A stretch of DNA of 64,000 bases, from NCBI RefSeq assembly GCF_001269885.1, contig NZ_LHVH01000017.1, positions 558,001-622,000 of the forward strand. Direction: 5' to 3'. Numbering within the stretch: position 1 is the first letter of the stretch; every line of letters starts with the position of its first letter. Both the position numbers and the translations under genes were made by a program. The notes beneath the pieces are model-generated. The model was given only the letters and a program-made list of their open reading frames with translations, ran no database searches and had not been told where the DNA came from. The stretch comes from Pseudomonas kilonensis. Lineage in GTDB: Bacteria > Pseudomonadota > Gammaproteobacteria > Pseudomonadales > Pseudomonadaceae. Below are positions 8,645-17,171 of the stretch, piece after piece.

Positions 8645-9802
8645 TCAGTTGTGCTTCCCCGGCAAAATCCCCATGAGCTTGCAGATGATGCCCAGCATGA
8701 TCTCGTCCGCACCGGCACCGATGGACACCAGCCGCACGTCGCGATAGGCCCGGGCGACCGGGTTGTCCCACATGAAGCCCATGCCGCCCCAGTACTGCAG
8801 GCAACTGTCGGTGGTTTCCCGGGCCAGGCGTCCGGCCTTGAGCTTGGCCATCGACGCCAGCCGCGTGACGTCCTGGCCGTTGATGTACTGCTCGGTGGCC
8901 TGGTAGACCAGCGCCCGCAGGCATTCGATCTCGCTGGCCAGTTCCGCCAGGCGAAAGTGGATCACCTGGTTGTCGATCAGGGCCGCGCCGAAAGTCTTGC
9001 GTTCCTTGCAGTACGCGATGGTGCTGTCGATGCAATGCTCCAGGCCCTTGAGCATGTTGGCCGCGCCGAACAGGCGTTCTTCCTGGAACTGCAGCATCTG
9101 CATCATGAACCCGGCGCCCTCCTGGCCGATGCGATTGCGTTGTGGCACTCGCACGTCGTCGAAAAACACCTGGGCGGTTTCCGAGCTGCGCATGCCGAGT
9201 TTGTCCAGGTGCTGGCCGAGGCTGATGCCGGGGCTGTGCATCGGCACCATGATCAGCGATTTGTTGACGTGGGGCTTGTCGTCCGAGGTGTTGGCCAGCA
9301 GGCAAATGAAATCGGCGCTGGGTGCATTGGTGATCCACATCTTGCTGCCGTTGATGACGTAGTCGTCGCCGTCCTTGCGCGCCGTGGTCTTGAGCCCGGC
9401 GACGTCGGAGCCGGCGCCGACCTCCGAGACGCCGATGCAGCCCACCTGTTCGCCGCGTATGGCCGGGCGCAGGAACGCTTCACGCAACTCATCGGAGCCG
9501 AAACGGGCCAGGGCCGGGGTGCACATGTCGGTCTGGACGCCGATGGACATGGGCACGCCGCCGCAATGAATGGTGCCAAATTCCTCGGCCGCGACGATCG
9601 AATAGCTGTAGTCCAGGCCCATGCCGCCGAAGGCAGCTGGTTTGGAAATGCCCAGCAGGCCCAGCTCGCCGGCCTTGCGGAAAACCTCGTGGATGGGAAA
9701 ACGCCCGGCGTTCTCCCATTCGTCGACGTAAGGGTTGATGTCGTGGTCGACAAACTGGCGAACGGTGCGCCGCAGCGCTTCGTGTTCCTGGGTGAAGATC
9801 AT
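8645..9802 (-). CDS. atuD: Acyl-CoA dehydrogenase, probable citronellyl-CoA dehydrogenase
   Basis: A 385-residue FAD-dependent acyl-CoA dehydrogenase, expected to convert citronellyl-CoA to geranyl-CoA. Family signatures are GCIGVSEVGAGSDVAGLKT (about 133-151), WITNAPSADFICLLANT, and C-terminal QYWGGMGFMWDNPVARAYRD. The ATG at 9802 is preceded by AGGAG at ten bases. It lies 33 bases downstream of atuC on the same strand, so the two are cotranscribed. Substrate assignment rests on the atu context; sequence alone would also allow another branched-chain acyl-CoA dehydrogenase. Confidence 0.82.
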   Translation of the reverse strand: MIFTQEHEALRRTVRQFVDHDINPYVDEWENAGRFPIHEVFRKAGELGLLGISKPAAFGGMGLDYSYSIVAAEEFGTIHCGGVPMSIGVQTDMCTPALARFGSDELREAFLRPAIRGEQVGCIGVSEVGAGSDVAGLKTTARKDGDDYVINGSKMWITNAPSADFICLLANTSDDKPHVNKSLIMVPMHSPGISLGQHLDKLGMRSSETAQVFFDDVRVPQRNRIGQEGAGFMMQMLQFQEERLFGAANMLKGLEHCIDSTIAYCKERKTFGAALIDNQVIHFRLAELASEIECLRALVYQATEQYINGQDVTRLASMAKLKAGRLARETTDSCLQYWGGMGFMWDNPVARAYRDVRLVSIGAGADEIMLGIICKLMGILPGKHN

Positions 9803-9835
9803 GTTTAGTGTTCTCCTGTGAGCCGTGGAGCGTCC

Positions 9836-11452
9836 TCAGAAACGGGCCACGCCGAAGCTGTTGGCTTGCAGTGGCCGCTGCTCGGCCTGGTGACAGATGT
9901 CCAGCAGCAAGCCCAGCAGCGTGCGGGTGTCGCGCGGGTCGATAAGCCCGTCGTCCCACAGGCTGGCGCTGCCGTAGAGGGCGGTGGACTGGCTGTCGAG
10001 CTGCTGCGCGGTGGTTTGCTCGAGCAGGTCCAGCATCTTCGGGTCGGGGGTCAGGCCGTTTTTGATCTGCGTGGCCTCGGTGACCATGCGCAGGACCTTG
10101 CCGGCCTGGGCACCGCCCATCACCGCCGTATGGCTGTTGGGCCAGGCGAAGATGAAGCGTGGGTCCAGCCCACGGCCGCACATGGCGTAATTGCCGGCGC
10201 CGTAGGAGCCGCCCACCACGACGGTCAGCTTGGGCACTCGGGCATTGGCCACCGCCTGAATCATCTTGGCGCCGTGTTTGATCACCCCTTGTCGCTCCGA
10301 CTCGGTGCCGACCATGAACCCGGTGGTGTTGTGCAAAAACAGCAGCGGCGTACGGCTCTGGTCGCACAACTGGATGAACTGCGCGGCCTTGCTGGCGCCT
10401 TGGGGCGTGATCGGTCCGTTGTTGCCGATCAAGCCACAGGCATGTCCGCGAATGTGCAGGTGGCCGCAAATCGTCTGGGCGTCGAACTCGCTTTTGAAGG
10501 CCAGGAAATTCGAGCCGTCGGCGATGCGGGCGATGATTTCCTGCACGTCATAGGGTTTCTTCGGGTCGTCGGGGATCAGTCCCAATAATTCTTCGGCAGG
10601 GTAGAGCGGCTCCGTCCAGCTCCGTTCGGGCTGCGGCGGCAGTTGTGCATTCCAGGGCAGCAGGCTGAGAATCTCCCGGGCCAGGCGCACGCCGTCGGCG
10701 TCGTTCTCGGCCAGGTATTCGGCGGTGCCCGCCACCTGCGCATGCATCTGCGCACCGCCCAGTTCCTCCTCGCTGGCCACTTCGCCGGTCGCCGCCTTGA
10801 GCAACGGCGGCCCGGCCAGGAACAGCCGCGCTTTGTCGCGCACCACCACCACGTAATCCGACAAACCCGGCTGATAGGCGCCACCGGCCGTGGCCGAGCC
10901 ATGCACCACGGTGATCTGCGGCAGGCCCATGGCCGACATGCGCGCCTGGTTGGCGAAGCAGCGCGCGCCTTCGACGAAAATCTGCGCGGCGTAATTGAGA
11001 TTGGCGCCGCCACTTTCGGCGAGGGTGATGACCGGCAGTTTGTTTTCCATGGCGATCTGTTGCAGGCGCAGAGTCTTGTACAAGCCGCTGGGGGAAATCG
11101 TGCCGCCCTTGATTGCGCTGTTGTTGGCCACCACCAACGCCCGCACCCCGGACACGTAGCCGATCCCGGCGATCAGGCCGCCGCCGGCCTGGCTGCCGTC
11201 CTTGTCGTCATGGCGTTTGTAGCCGGCCAGGCTCGCCAGCTCGAGGAACGGCGCGCCGGGGTCGAGCAGCAAGTTCAAACGCTGGCGCGGCAACAGTTGG
11301 CCGCGCTGGTCGAACTTGCCCTGGGCCTGGGCGGCTTTCTCCAGCACGGCCTGTTCGAGCTGGCGCAAATGTTCGACGCCGGCCAGCATCGCCGCGTGGT
11401 TGCGCGTGAAGTCAGCGCTGTGGGGATCAAGGTGCGATTCGATGACTGGCAT
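9836..11452 (-). CDS. atuC: Geranyl-CoA carboxylase carboxyltransferase (beta) subunit
   Basis: A 538-residue carboxyltransferase, the same length as P. aeruginosa AtuC. With AtuF it carboxylates the gamma-methyl of cis-geranyl-CoA. N-terminal carboxyltransferase domain: GQLLPRQRLNLLLDPGAPFLE, PVITLAESGGANL, GSATAGGAYQPG. C-terminal domain: TTGFMVGTESERQGVIKHGA and GGSYGAGNYAMCGRGLDPRF. The start ATG at 11452 has AAAGGAG upstream; earlier in-frame codons run through a repeat and are rejected. LiuB (methylcrotonyl-CoA) is the close alternative, but the AtuA neighbour argues for the terpene enzyme. Confidence 0.86.
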   Translation of the reverse strand: MPVIESHLDPHSADFTRNHAAMLAGVEHLRQLEQAVLEKAAQAQGKFDQRGQLLPRQRLNLLLDPGAPFLELASLAGYKRHDDKDGSQAGGGLIAGIGYVSGVRALVVANNSAIKGGTISPSGLYKTLRLQQIAMENKLPVITLAESGGANLNYAAQIFVEGARCFANQARMSAMGLPQITVVHGSATAGGAYQPGLSDYVVVVRDKARLFLAGPPLLKAATGEVASEEELGGAQMHAQVAGTAEYLAENDADGVRLAREILSLLPWNAQLPPQPERSWTEPLYPAEELLGLIPDDPKKPYDVQEIIARIADGSNFLAFKSEFDAQTICGHLHIRGHACGLIGNNGPITPQGASKAAQFIQLCDQSRTPLLFLHNTTGFMVGTESERQGVIKHGAKMIQAVANARVPKLTVVVGGSYGAGNYAMCGRGLDPRFIFAWPNSHTAVMGGAQAGKVLRMVTEATQIKNGLTPDPKMLDLLEQTTAQQLDSQSTALYGSASLWDDGLIDPRDTRTLLGLLLDICHQAEQRPLQANSFGVARF

Positions 11453-11492
11453 GCAAACTCCTTTCAAACGGATTAGCGCAAAATCGCCCCCC

Positions 11493-11603
11493 CTGTAGGA
11501 GCTGCCGAAGGCTGCGATCTTTTGATCTTGATTTTTATCTTTCGCTCGCGACTCAATTGTCCGGGACAAGATCGCAGCCTCGTTGCACTCGTCAGCTCCT
11601 ACG
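11493..11603. repeat. Inverted repeat (GTAGGAGCTG...CGATCTT family) overlapping atuA stop
   Basis: Left arm CTGTAGGAGCTGCCGAAGGC from 11493 and right arm ending GTCAGCTCCTACGG at 11603, both followed inward by the GCTGCGATCTTTTGATCTTG segment and its complement. The right arm runs into atuA: it supplies the last few codons and the TGA of that gene. The element fills the junction where atuB lies in P. aeruginosa. Confidence 0.82.
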
Positions 11604-13424
11604 GGTCAGGCATGCATCAGGGCGGTGTGGGGAGGCGTTGACCCGGTCGGCAATGTGTTGCGGCACCGGAATCTGGATTTCCAGCAACTGCTGGGCGAAC
11701 GCCTTGCCCTGGGGATCGATGCGCAGGCTGGCGACACCGCCGCCGCCGAGGGCATTTTCCAGCAGGAAATTCAAACTGTGGGTGCCCGGCAGGTACCAAC
11801 GTTCGATCCGGCCCAACCGCGGGTCGAGCACGTGGCTCATCCAGTCGACCATCACCTCCGGCGTCAGCGCTTCGGCGATCCAGGGCAGGTATTCGGGTTC
11901 ACGGGCGATCACGCCAATGTTGCTGTGGTTGCCCTTGTCGCCGGAGCGCGCCACCGCCAGTTTGACCAGCGGTACGCTGGCATCGGCCCGGCCCTGGGGT
12001 TTGGGCACATTCGGGGCGACCGGCAGATCGACGGTGTGCAGCGGTGCGAAAGTGGGCAGGGGGCAAGGGTGACGCTGGCCGTCGAGTTCGATGTCGAGCC
12101 GGCAAGTGGCTTTGTCGATCAGGAACGAGAACAGACGAATCAACGGCGACACCGTCGGCCGGCCACCGACCAGCCCCGTCAGCCCCGGCGCCATGCCGGT
12201 GGCGGCTTGGGCGATCTCCCTGGAAAACAGCACCAGCGGCTGTTTCTCCGGGTGCCGAACCGCCAGCTTGATCACCACCTCACGGCTGTCCCGGCGCTGG
12301 CCGTGCTGGCCGTAAGTGGCTTCGCTGCCCAGCAGTTCGATGTTCACTTCGCTGTAGGGCCGCCAGCCACGCTGGATGAACATCTGCGAGGTCTTGGCGA
12401 CGATTGCCTGACTGACCCGTTCAGCCTTGGCCACCGCATCAATGCCGGCGATCAGGCAGGTGGCGGTGCAGCGCCAGCCGTCCGGCCAGGTGGCGCTGAC
12501 CTTGTATTGATCGGTGGGCGGCAAGCCCTTGGCGCCGTGGACGCGCACGGCGTGTTTGCCTTGCTGGATCAACCTGACCTGGCTGAAATCACAGATCACG
12601 TCCGGCAACAGATAGCCTTGCGGGTCGCCGATTTCGTAGAGCAACTGCTCGCCGACGGTCAATGGCGTGACCAATCCGCCGCTGCCTTCGGTTTTGGTAA
12701 CCGTGAACTGGCCGTCGGCGCTGACCTCAACGATGGGAAAGCCGATGTGTTCATAACCCGGGACTTGCTGCCAGTCGGTGAAGTTGCCGCCCGTGCACTG
12801 GGCGCCGCACTCGATCAGGTGCCCGGCCAATGCGGCCTGGGCCAATCGGTCGTAATCGTCCCAGGCCCAGCCGAATTCATGCACCAGGGCGGCGCTGACC
12901 ACGGCGCTGTCCACCACGCGGCCGGTGATCACGACATCGGCCCCCAGGCGCAACGCCTCGACGATGCCGGGCGCGCCGAGGTAGGCGTTGATGGACACGC
13001 ACGCGGGCGGCAGGGGCTCGCCACTGAACATTTCACGGACGCCCTGGGCGGCGAGCCATTCGAATTGCGGTTGCAGGTCATCGCCCAGCAGCACGGCGAT
13101 CTTCAACGGCACACCCGCCTGGTCGCAGGCCGCTTGCAGGGCCTTCACACAAGCCTGGGGATTGACCCCGCCGGCGTTGCTGATCACGCGCACCCCATCG
13201 TCATGCAAGCGCCGTAGCAGCGGTGTGAGGACCTCGATGAAGTCCGTGGCATAGCCGCTTGAAGAATCCTTCAGCCGCGCTCCCGCCATGATCGACATCG
13301 TCACCTCGGCCAGGTAGTCGAATACCAGGTAATCCAGCGCCCCGCCCTCGACCAGTTGCGCCGCCGCAGTACAGGTGTCGCCCCAAAAGGCGCTGGCGCA
13401 ACCGATTCGGATCGTTTTGGGCAT
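11592..13424 (-). CDS. atuA: Acyclic terpene utilization protein AtuA
   Basis: A 610-residue cytoplasmic protein of the AtuA family (DUF1446), essential for citronellol/geraniol growth in P. aeruginosa but without an assigned reaction. Family features: N-terminal [50 protein letters not shown], and the C-terminal part (about 500-580) with [20 protein letters not shown]. It is the first gene of the atu operon, facing atuR. The C-terminal residues TRRS and the stop are encoded by the arm of a dispersed inverted repeat, so the native end may have been replaced when the repeat arrived. Confidence 0.9.
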   Translation of the reverse strand: MPKTIRIGCASAFWGDTCTAAAQLVEGGALDYLVFDYLAEVTMSIMAGARLKDSSSGYATDFIEVLTPLLRRLHDDGVRVISNAGGVNPQACVKALQAACDQAGVPLKIAVLLGDDLQPQFEWLAAQGVREMFSGEPLPPACVSINAYLGAPGIVEALRLGADVVITGRVVDSAVVSAALVHEFGWAWDDYDRLAQAALAGHLIECGAQCTGGNFTDWQQVPGYEHIGFPIVEVSADGQFTVTKTEGSGGLVTPLTVGEQLLYEIGDPQGYLLPDVICDFSQVRLIQQGKHAVRVHGAKGLPPTDQYKVSATWPDGWRCTATCLIAGIDAVAKAERVSQAIVAKTSQMFIQRGWRPYSEVNIELLGSEATYGQHGQRRDSREVVIKLAVRHPEKQPLVLFSREIAQAATGMAPGLTGLVGGRPTVSPLIRLFSFLIDKATCRLDIELDGQRHPCPLPTFAPLHTVDLPVAPNVPKPQGRADASVPLVKLAVARSGDKGNHSNIGVIAREPEYLPWIAEALTPEVMVDWMSHVLDPRLGRIERWYLPGTHSLNFLLENALGGGGVASLRIDPQGKAFAQQLLEIQIPVPQHIADRVNASPHRPDACLTRRS

Positions 13425-13456
13425 GGCGCTCCCTCCGGCAAAGGTGGCTCGAGACT

Positions 13457-13517
13457 ACCAAGCAAGCGCTTGGTTTGTAAACGGCCGCTGGTTCTTCTGG
13501 CCGAGCGCTTGCTTGGT
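13457..13517. promoter_or_regulatory. Paired inverted operator between atuA and atuR
   Basis: ACCAAGCAAGCGCT occurs at 13457-13470 and, as its exact reverse complement, at 13504-13517, separated by 33 bases. Each copy carries an AAGCGCTT-type core palindrome (second copy one mismatch). P. aeruginosa AtuR is known to bind two 13-bp inverted repeats in this same intergenic region, so these are the likely AtuR sites controlling both divergent genes. Confidence 0.78.
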
Positions 13518-13604
13518 TGCCTCGGTCAGCTTAAATTGCCCGCGCCACTGATGATTTGGTGTGCAATGCTCGCGCGTGGGTTGATCGACTGTAGGAGAGA
13601 ATGG

Positions 13605-14231
13605 GTGGACGAGCAAAAAGCCCTGGGCGTGATGCGGGAGCTGGTCGACAACGGGCAACTGACCGACCCGGACAGTGCTCGCGGCAAACTGCTCCAGACC
13701 GCCGCCCACCTGTTTCGCAACAAAGGCTTCGAGCGCACCACGGTGCGCGACCTGGCCAGTGCCGTGGGCATCCAGTCAGGCAGCATCTTTCACCATTTCA
13801 AGAGCAAGGACGAAATCCTGCGGGCGGTGATGGAAGAAACCATCCGCTACAACACCGCATTGATGCGCGCCGCCCTGGCCGAGGCCGACAGCGTGCGTGA
13901 GCGGGTATTGGCGCTGATCCGCTGCGAATTGCAGTCGATCATGGGCGGCACCGGCGAGGCCATGGCGGTGCTGGTCTATGAATGGCGTTCGCTATCGCAG
14001 GAAGGGCAGCGGCACGTGCTGGCCCTGCGTGATATTTATGAAGACTTGTGGCTCGAGGTCCTGGGCCAGGCCAAGGAGGCCGGGTATATTCGCGGTGATG
14101 TGTTCATTACCCGGCGGTTCCTCACGGGAGCGTTGTCCTGGACCACCACCTGGTTTCGCGCCGAAGGCAGCCTGAGCCTTGATGAGCTGGCCGAGCAAGC
14201 CCTGATCCTGGTGCTTGAAGAAAAACAATAA
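13605..14231 (+). CDS. atuR: TetR-family repressor of the atu cluster
   Basis: A 208-residue TetR regulator, divergent from atuA. The N-terminal helix-turn-helix (about 25-70) contains LLQTAAHLFRNKGFERTTV, RDLASAVGIQSGSIFHHF and KSKDEILRAVMEE. The C-terminal ligand/dimer domain is of the TetR_C type. The GTG at 13605 is preceded by AGGAG at 13593-13597 with a seven-base gap. By analogy with P. aeruginosa AtuR it represses the cluster until a terpene pathway intermediate is present; the paired operator at 13457-13517 supports this. Confidence 0.85.
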   Translation: MDEQKALGVMRELVDNGQLTDPDSARGKLLQTAAHLFRNKGFERTTVRDLASAVGIQSGSIFHHFKSKDEILRAVMEETIRYNTALMRAALAEADSVRERVLALIRCELQSIMGGTGEAMAVLVYEWRSLSQEGQRHVLALRDIYEDLWLEVLGQAKEAGYIRGDVFITRRFLTGALSWTTTWFRAEGSLSLDELAEQALILVLEEKQ

Positions 14232-14325
14232 TCGAGCAATGCCTTAAATGACCGTGTGGCTGGCTAAGTGGCTGAAACCGCCTAGCTTGATTGTTATTGA
14301 TGGGACTTTTGGGGAGTGGGTTATC

Positions 14326-15123
14326 TTGACGTTTTCGCCGATGAGGATGACCTCGCGTCTGCTGCTGGCTGCTCTGGCCGTTTTCCTGGCGTTGCCGACC
14401 GAGGCGGCGCAACTGGTGCGGATCGGTGCTGCGCATTTTCCGCCTTATACCGTTCGTCCCGAAAACGGCGCCGACACCGGCCTGCTGCCGCAAATGGTGG
14501 AGGCCTTGAACCAGTCGCAAACCGACTACCAGTTCGTATTGGTGCCGACGTCGATCCCGCGCCGCTTCAATGATTTCAAGCAGGGTCGGGTCGACATGGC
14601 GATTTTCGAGAACCCCGAGTGGGGCTGGCAAGATGTGCCGCACACCTCGGTGGACATGGGCCTGGAGGATGCGGAAGTCTTCGTCGCCCAGCGCCAGCCG
14701 GATCGACAGCAAAGTTATTTCACTGACCTCGGGGGCAAGCGCCTGGCCCTGTTCAGCGGTTATCACTACGCCTTTGCCGAATTCAACGCCGACCCCAAGT
14801 TCCTCGCCGGCCAATACAACGCCACGCTGACGTATTCCCACGACAGCAACCTGTTGATGGTGTTGCGAGGACGGGCGGATATCGCCCTGGTGACCCGTTC
14901 GTACCTCAACGATTACGTGTTGCGCAATCCGGACGTCGGCCCGCAATTGCTGGTGTCCGAGCGTATCGATCAGGTTTACCACCATTACGCGCTGATCCGG
15001 CCACAGGCGCCCATTTCCAGTGAAGCGTTTGCCCAGTTGCTGCAAACGCTGCGGGATAACGGTCAGTTGTTGAAGATTTTCCAGCCCTACCAGATCCAAC
15101 TGGTGCCCACGCATTCCCATTGA
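14326..15123 (+). CDS. Periplasmic amino-acid-type solute-binding protein (SBP_bac_3)
   Basis: A periplasmic binding protein of about 265 residues. A signal peptide (RMTSRLLLAALAVFLALPTEA, cut after Ala) precedes the fold LVRIGAAHFPPYTVRPENG, TGLLPQMVEALNQ, and GKRLALFSGYHYAF. No transporter permease or ATPase is adjacent, so it may be an orphan binding protein or a sensor component rather than part of an ABC importer. The start is uncertain: the TTG at 14326 has GGGGAG nine bases before it; ATGs at 14341 and 14347 lack a good site. Ligand unknown. Directly downstream is the PvdS-type promoter of pvdYII, so it is not part of that unit. Confidence 0.75.
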   Translation: MTFSPMRMTSRLLLAALAVFLALPTEAAQLVRIGAAHFPPYTVRPENGADTGLLPQMVEALNQSQTDYQFVLVPTSIPRRFNDFKQGRVDMAIFENPEWGWQDVPHTSVDMGLEDAEVFVAQRQPDRQQSYFTDLGGKRLALFSGYHYAFAEFNADPKFLAGQYNATLTYSHDSNLLMVLRGRADIALVTRSYLNDYVLRNPDVGPQLLVSERIDQVYHHYALIRPQAPISSEAFAQLLQTLRDNGQLLKIFQPYQIQLVPTHSH

Positions 15124-15132
15124 AGGCGACAC

Positions 15133-15156
15133 TAAATTTCCCTCCCCGGCTCACGT
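15133..15156 (+). promoter_or_regulatory. PvdS-dependent promoter (iron-starvation box) of pvdYII
   Basis: TAAAT at 15133-15137, exactly 16 bases, then CGT at 15154-15156. This matches the PvdS consensus TAAAT-N16-CGT. The ATG of pvdYII follows 37 bases downstream. Confidence 0.78.
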
Positions 15157-15193
15157 CCCACGTTGACTACCGACGAATACGCGAGCCCCTCCC

Positions 15194-16207
15194 ATGTCCA
15201 ACTTCAATCACCCGACGACGCTGCCCTTGCCCGGCGGCCGTCGCCTCGGCGCCGATGAAACCGAACGCCACCTGAGCCTGATGCTCGAAGGCGCGCCGCT
15301 GATCCGGCTGCGCCTTGCGCGCGGTCCCGAGTTGCACGTGCACTTGCAGGAAATCAACGACCGTCCGGTGGGCCCGGCGCTGTGGGCGGCCTGCTATTGG
15401 CTGTTTGCTCGCGATCCCGACTGCCAGCGCCTGACCTGGCACCTCGACGAGCACCCCGGCGAAGCCTTGCTCAGCGGTTTGTTGACGGCCACTGAACGTG
15501 CCGGTGAATACGTTTGCGAGCGCACGATGTTCTGGCAATTGCCGCAGCCCTGGCTGGGAGTGTCGTTCAACGGCAGTTACCCGCAACACATGATCATCAC
15601 CAATGGCCAGCGTCATCCACGTCGGCCCATCAAGCCCCGTGGCGAGGTGTACCGGCGTTTCGATGCGCGGCTGGGGGCCTGGGTGTCCTTGCGCACCTTG
15701 GAAATCGAGCAGGACCTTACGCGTTTCAACCGCTGGCAGAACAGCCCGCGGGTGGCGAGTTTCTGGCAGGAGGAGGGCAGCCTGGAACAGCATCGCGAGT
15801 ACCTGGGCAAGCTGCAGGCCGACCCCCGGGTCTTGACCCTGATCGGCTGTTTCGATGACCAGCCGTTCGCTTATTTCGAAGCCTATTGGGCCAAGGAAGA
15901 TCGGATCGCGCCGTTCTATGATGCCGGCAACTACGATCGCGGCATCCACATGCTGGTGGGTGAAGAGCAACACCGGGGACCGCACAAGGTGGCCAGTTGG
16001 CTGTCGGCGCTGGTGCATTACCTGTTCCTGGACGACCCACGCACCCAGCGCGTGGTCGCCGAGCCCCGGGCCGACAATGCCCGGATGATCGGGCACCTGC
16101 ACAACCAGTGCTTCCATTGTGAAAAGGAATTCGATTTCCCCCACAAGCGCGCGGCGCTGATGATCCTGGGGCGTGAGCGGTTTTTTGATCGGTGTGGGTT
16201 GATGTGA
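15194..16207 (+). CDS. pvdYII: Pyoverdine hydroxyornithine acetylase-type GNAT protein (PvdYII)
   Basis: A 337-residue acetyltransferase of the IucB/RhbD siderophore group. The GNAT domain occupies the C-terminal half: REYLGKLQADPRVLTLIGCF, DDQPFAYFEAYWAKED, DRGIHMLVGEEQHRGPHKV (acetyl-CoA loop), and DPRTQRVVAEPRADNARMI. In fluorescent pseudomonads PvdYII acetylates N5-hydroxyornithine when the pyoverdine peptide contains acetyl- rather than formyl-hydroxyornithine. It stands beside pvdS and pvdL and has its own PvdS-type promoter. The call is by family and position; the acyl donor and the peptide made by this strain cannot be read in this window. Confidence 0.8.
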   Translation: MSNFNHPTTLPLPGGRRLGADETERHLSLMLEGAPLIRLRLARGPELHVHLQEINDRPVGPALWAACYWLFARDPDCQRLTWHLDEHPGEALLSGLLTATERAGEYVCERTMFWQLPQPWLGVSFNGSYPQHMIITNGQRHPRRPIKPRGEVYRRFDARLGAWVSLRTLEIEQDLTRFNRWQNSPRVASFWQEEGSLEQHREYLGKLQADPRVLTLIGCFDDQPFAYFEAYWAKEDRIAPFYDAGNYDRGIHMLVGEEQHRGPHKVASWLSALVHYLFLDDPRTQRVVAEPRADNARMIGHLHNQCFHCEKEFDFPHKRAALMILGRERFFDRCGLM

Positions 16208-16242
16208 GGTTTGGCATGGGGCAGGTGGTGGTTAACAGGCCG

Positions 16243-16337
16243 CCATCGCGGGCAAGCCTTGCTCCCACAGGCCCCGGGGCTTCATACACTATCTGCCTGC
16301 CAGAAAAACCTGTGGGAGCAAGGCTTGCCCGCGATGG
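16243..16337. repeat. REP doublet between pvdYII and pvdS
   Basis: Arms 16243-16271 (CCATCGCGGGCAAGCCTTGC...) and 16309-16337, reverse complements with a 37-base spacer. It lies between the convergent 3' ends of pvdYII and pvdS. Confidence 0.88.
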
Positions 16338-16353
16338 GGTCGGAACTGACATA

Positions 16354-16902
16354 TCACCGCCGGGCGAAGGTATCTCCTCGAACCCCCGACACCTTGCGGC
16401 AATGCACCAGGGCATCGCGGATCATGAAGTTCACCAGGGTCGGCGAGACGCCCAGTTCCTTGGCGATGTCCTTCTGTGGCACGCCGTGCAGGCGATACAT
16501 CTCGAAGGCATAGCGGGTGCGGCTGGGCAGTTCGGTCAGCGCGTCGGCGATGTGCTCCAGCGTGGAGAAGTTGATATGGGAGGTTTCTGGCGAAGCACCC
16601 TGGATCACCACGTTCAACCCTTCCTCTTCCGGCCCCGAGTATTTCTGTTCCAGCGCCTGCTTGCGGTAGTGGTCGATCGCCAGGTTGCGCACGATCTGGA
16701 ACAGGTAGCTGAGCTGGGCCTTGAACGAGGAGGTGATCTGCGGTGCCGATTGCAGCCGGAAAAACGCGTCCTGCACCACATCTTCCGCGCGGGAGCGGCA
16801 GCCGGTAATGCGCGCCGCGATCTTGACCAGGATCAATCGGTTGTCCACGAATGCCTGGAGTAACGGTGAGTCGCACCTGCTTGTGGATACTTGTTCCGTC
16901 AT
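16354..16902 (-). CDS. pvdS: Iron-starvation ECF sigma factor PvdS
   Basis: A 182-residue group IV sigma factor nearly identical over most of its length to P. aeruginosa PvdS (called PbrA or PfrI in other species). Region 2 includes TGCRSRAEDVVQDAFFRLQ and SYLFQIVRNLAIDHYRKQAL; region 4 includes LPSRTRYAFEMYRLHG and IAKELGVSPTLVNFMIRDAL. It directs RNA polymerase to TAAAT-N16-CGT promoters of pyoverdine genes, three of which are in this window. The start ATG at 16902 has AAGGTGA upstream; an in-frame GTG at 16911 is less likely. Its own promoter carries a Fur box. Activity is expected to be held by the FpvR anti-sigma factor, which is not in this window. Confidence 0.95.
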   Translation of the reverse strand: MTEQVSTSRCDSPLLQAFVDNRLILVKIAARITGCRSRAEDVVQDAFFRLQSAPQITSSFKAQLSYLFQIVRNLAIDHYRKQALEQKYSGPEEEGLNVVIQGASPETSHINFSTLEHIADALTELPSRTRYAFEMYRLHGVPQKDIAKELGVSPTLVNFMIRDALVHCRKVSGVRGDTFARR

Positions 16903-16971
16903 GGAATTCACCTTGCTGCAAAAAGTTAGCAGGACGTCCGGATGCCGGCCCCGTCCTACACATCGAGCGCC

Positions 16972-17000
16972 AAATTAGGCTTAATGATAATGATTGTCAA
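16972..17000 (-). promoter_or_regulatory. pvdS sigma-70 promoter with embedded Fur box
   Basis: On the minus strand, TTGACA (16995-17000), 17 bases, TAATTT (16972-16977). Between and over these elements, 16980-16998 matches the 19-base Fur consensus at 15 positions. Iron-loaded Fur would block polymerase directly, giving iron repression of pvdS and through it the pyoverdine genes. Confidence 0.78.
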
Positions 17001-17102
17001 TTGAGAAGAAGAATTATTGCTTCAATAAAGTCCAGTCTCGGTCCCGCGACCCATTGCCGCGGCGCCTGGCTGCCGGATGCTTCGGTGAGCAGGCGCTCCG
17101 AC

Positions 17103-17126
17103 TAATTATTTGCCGCTGCTATCCGT
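17103..17126 (+). promoter_or_regulatory. PvdS-dependent promoter of pvdL
   Basis: TAATT at 17103-17107, 16 bases, then CGT at 17124-17126. This is one mismatch from the TAAAT-N16-CGT iron-starvation box with exact spacing. It lies 45 bases ahead of the pvdL ATG. Confidence 0.72.
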
Positions 17127-17171
17127 TCCCATGGGTGACAACTTGCAAGCCGAATCCAGGCAGGAAACCCC

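Noticed and set aside
11583..13217. 544-codon plus-strand frame opposite atuA
   Set aside because: AtuA family similarity on the minus strand covers the whole stretch.
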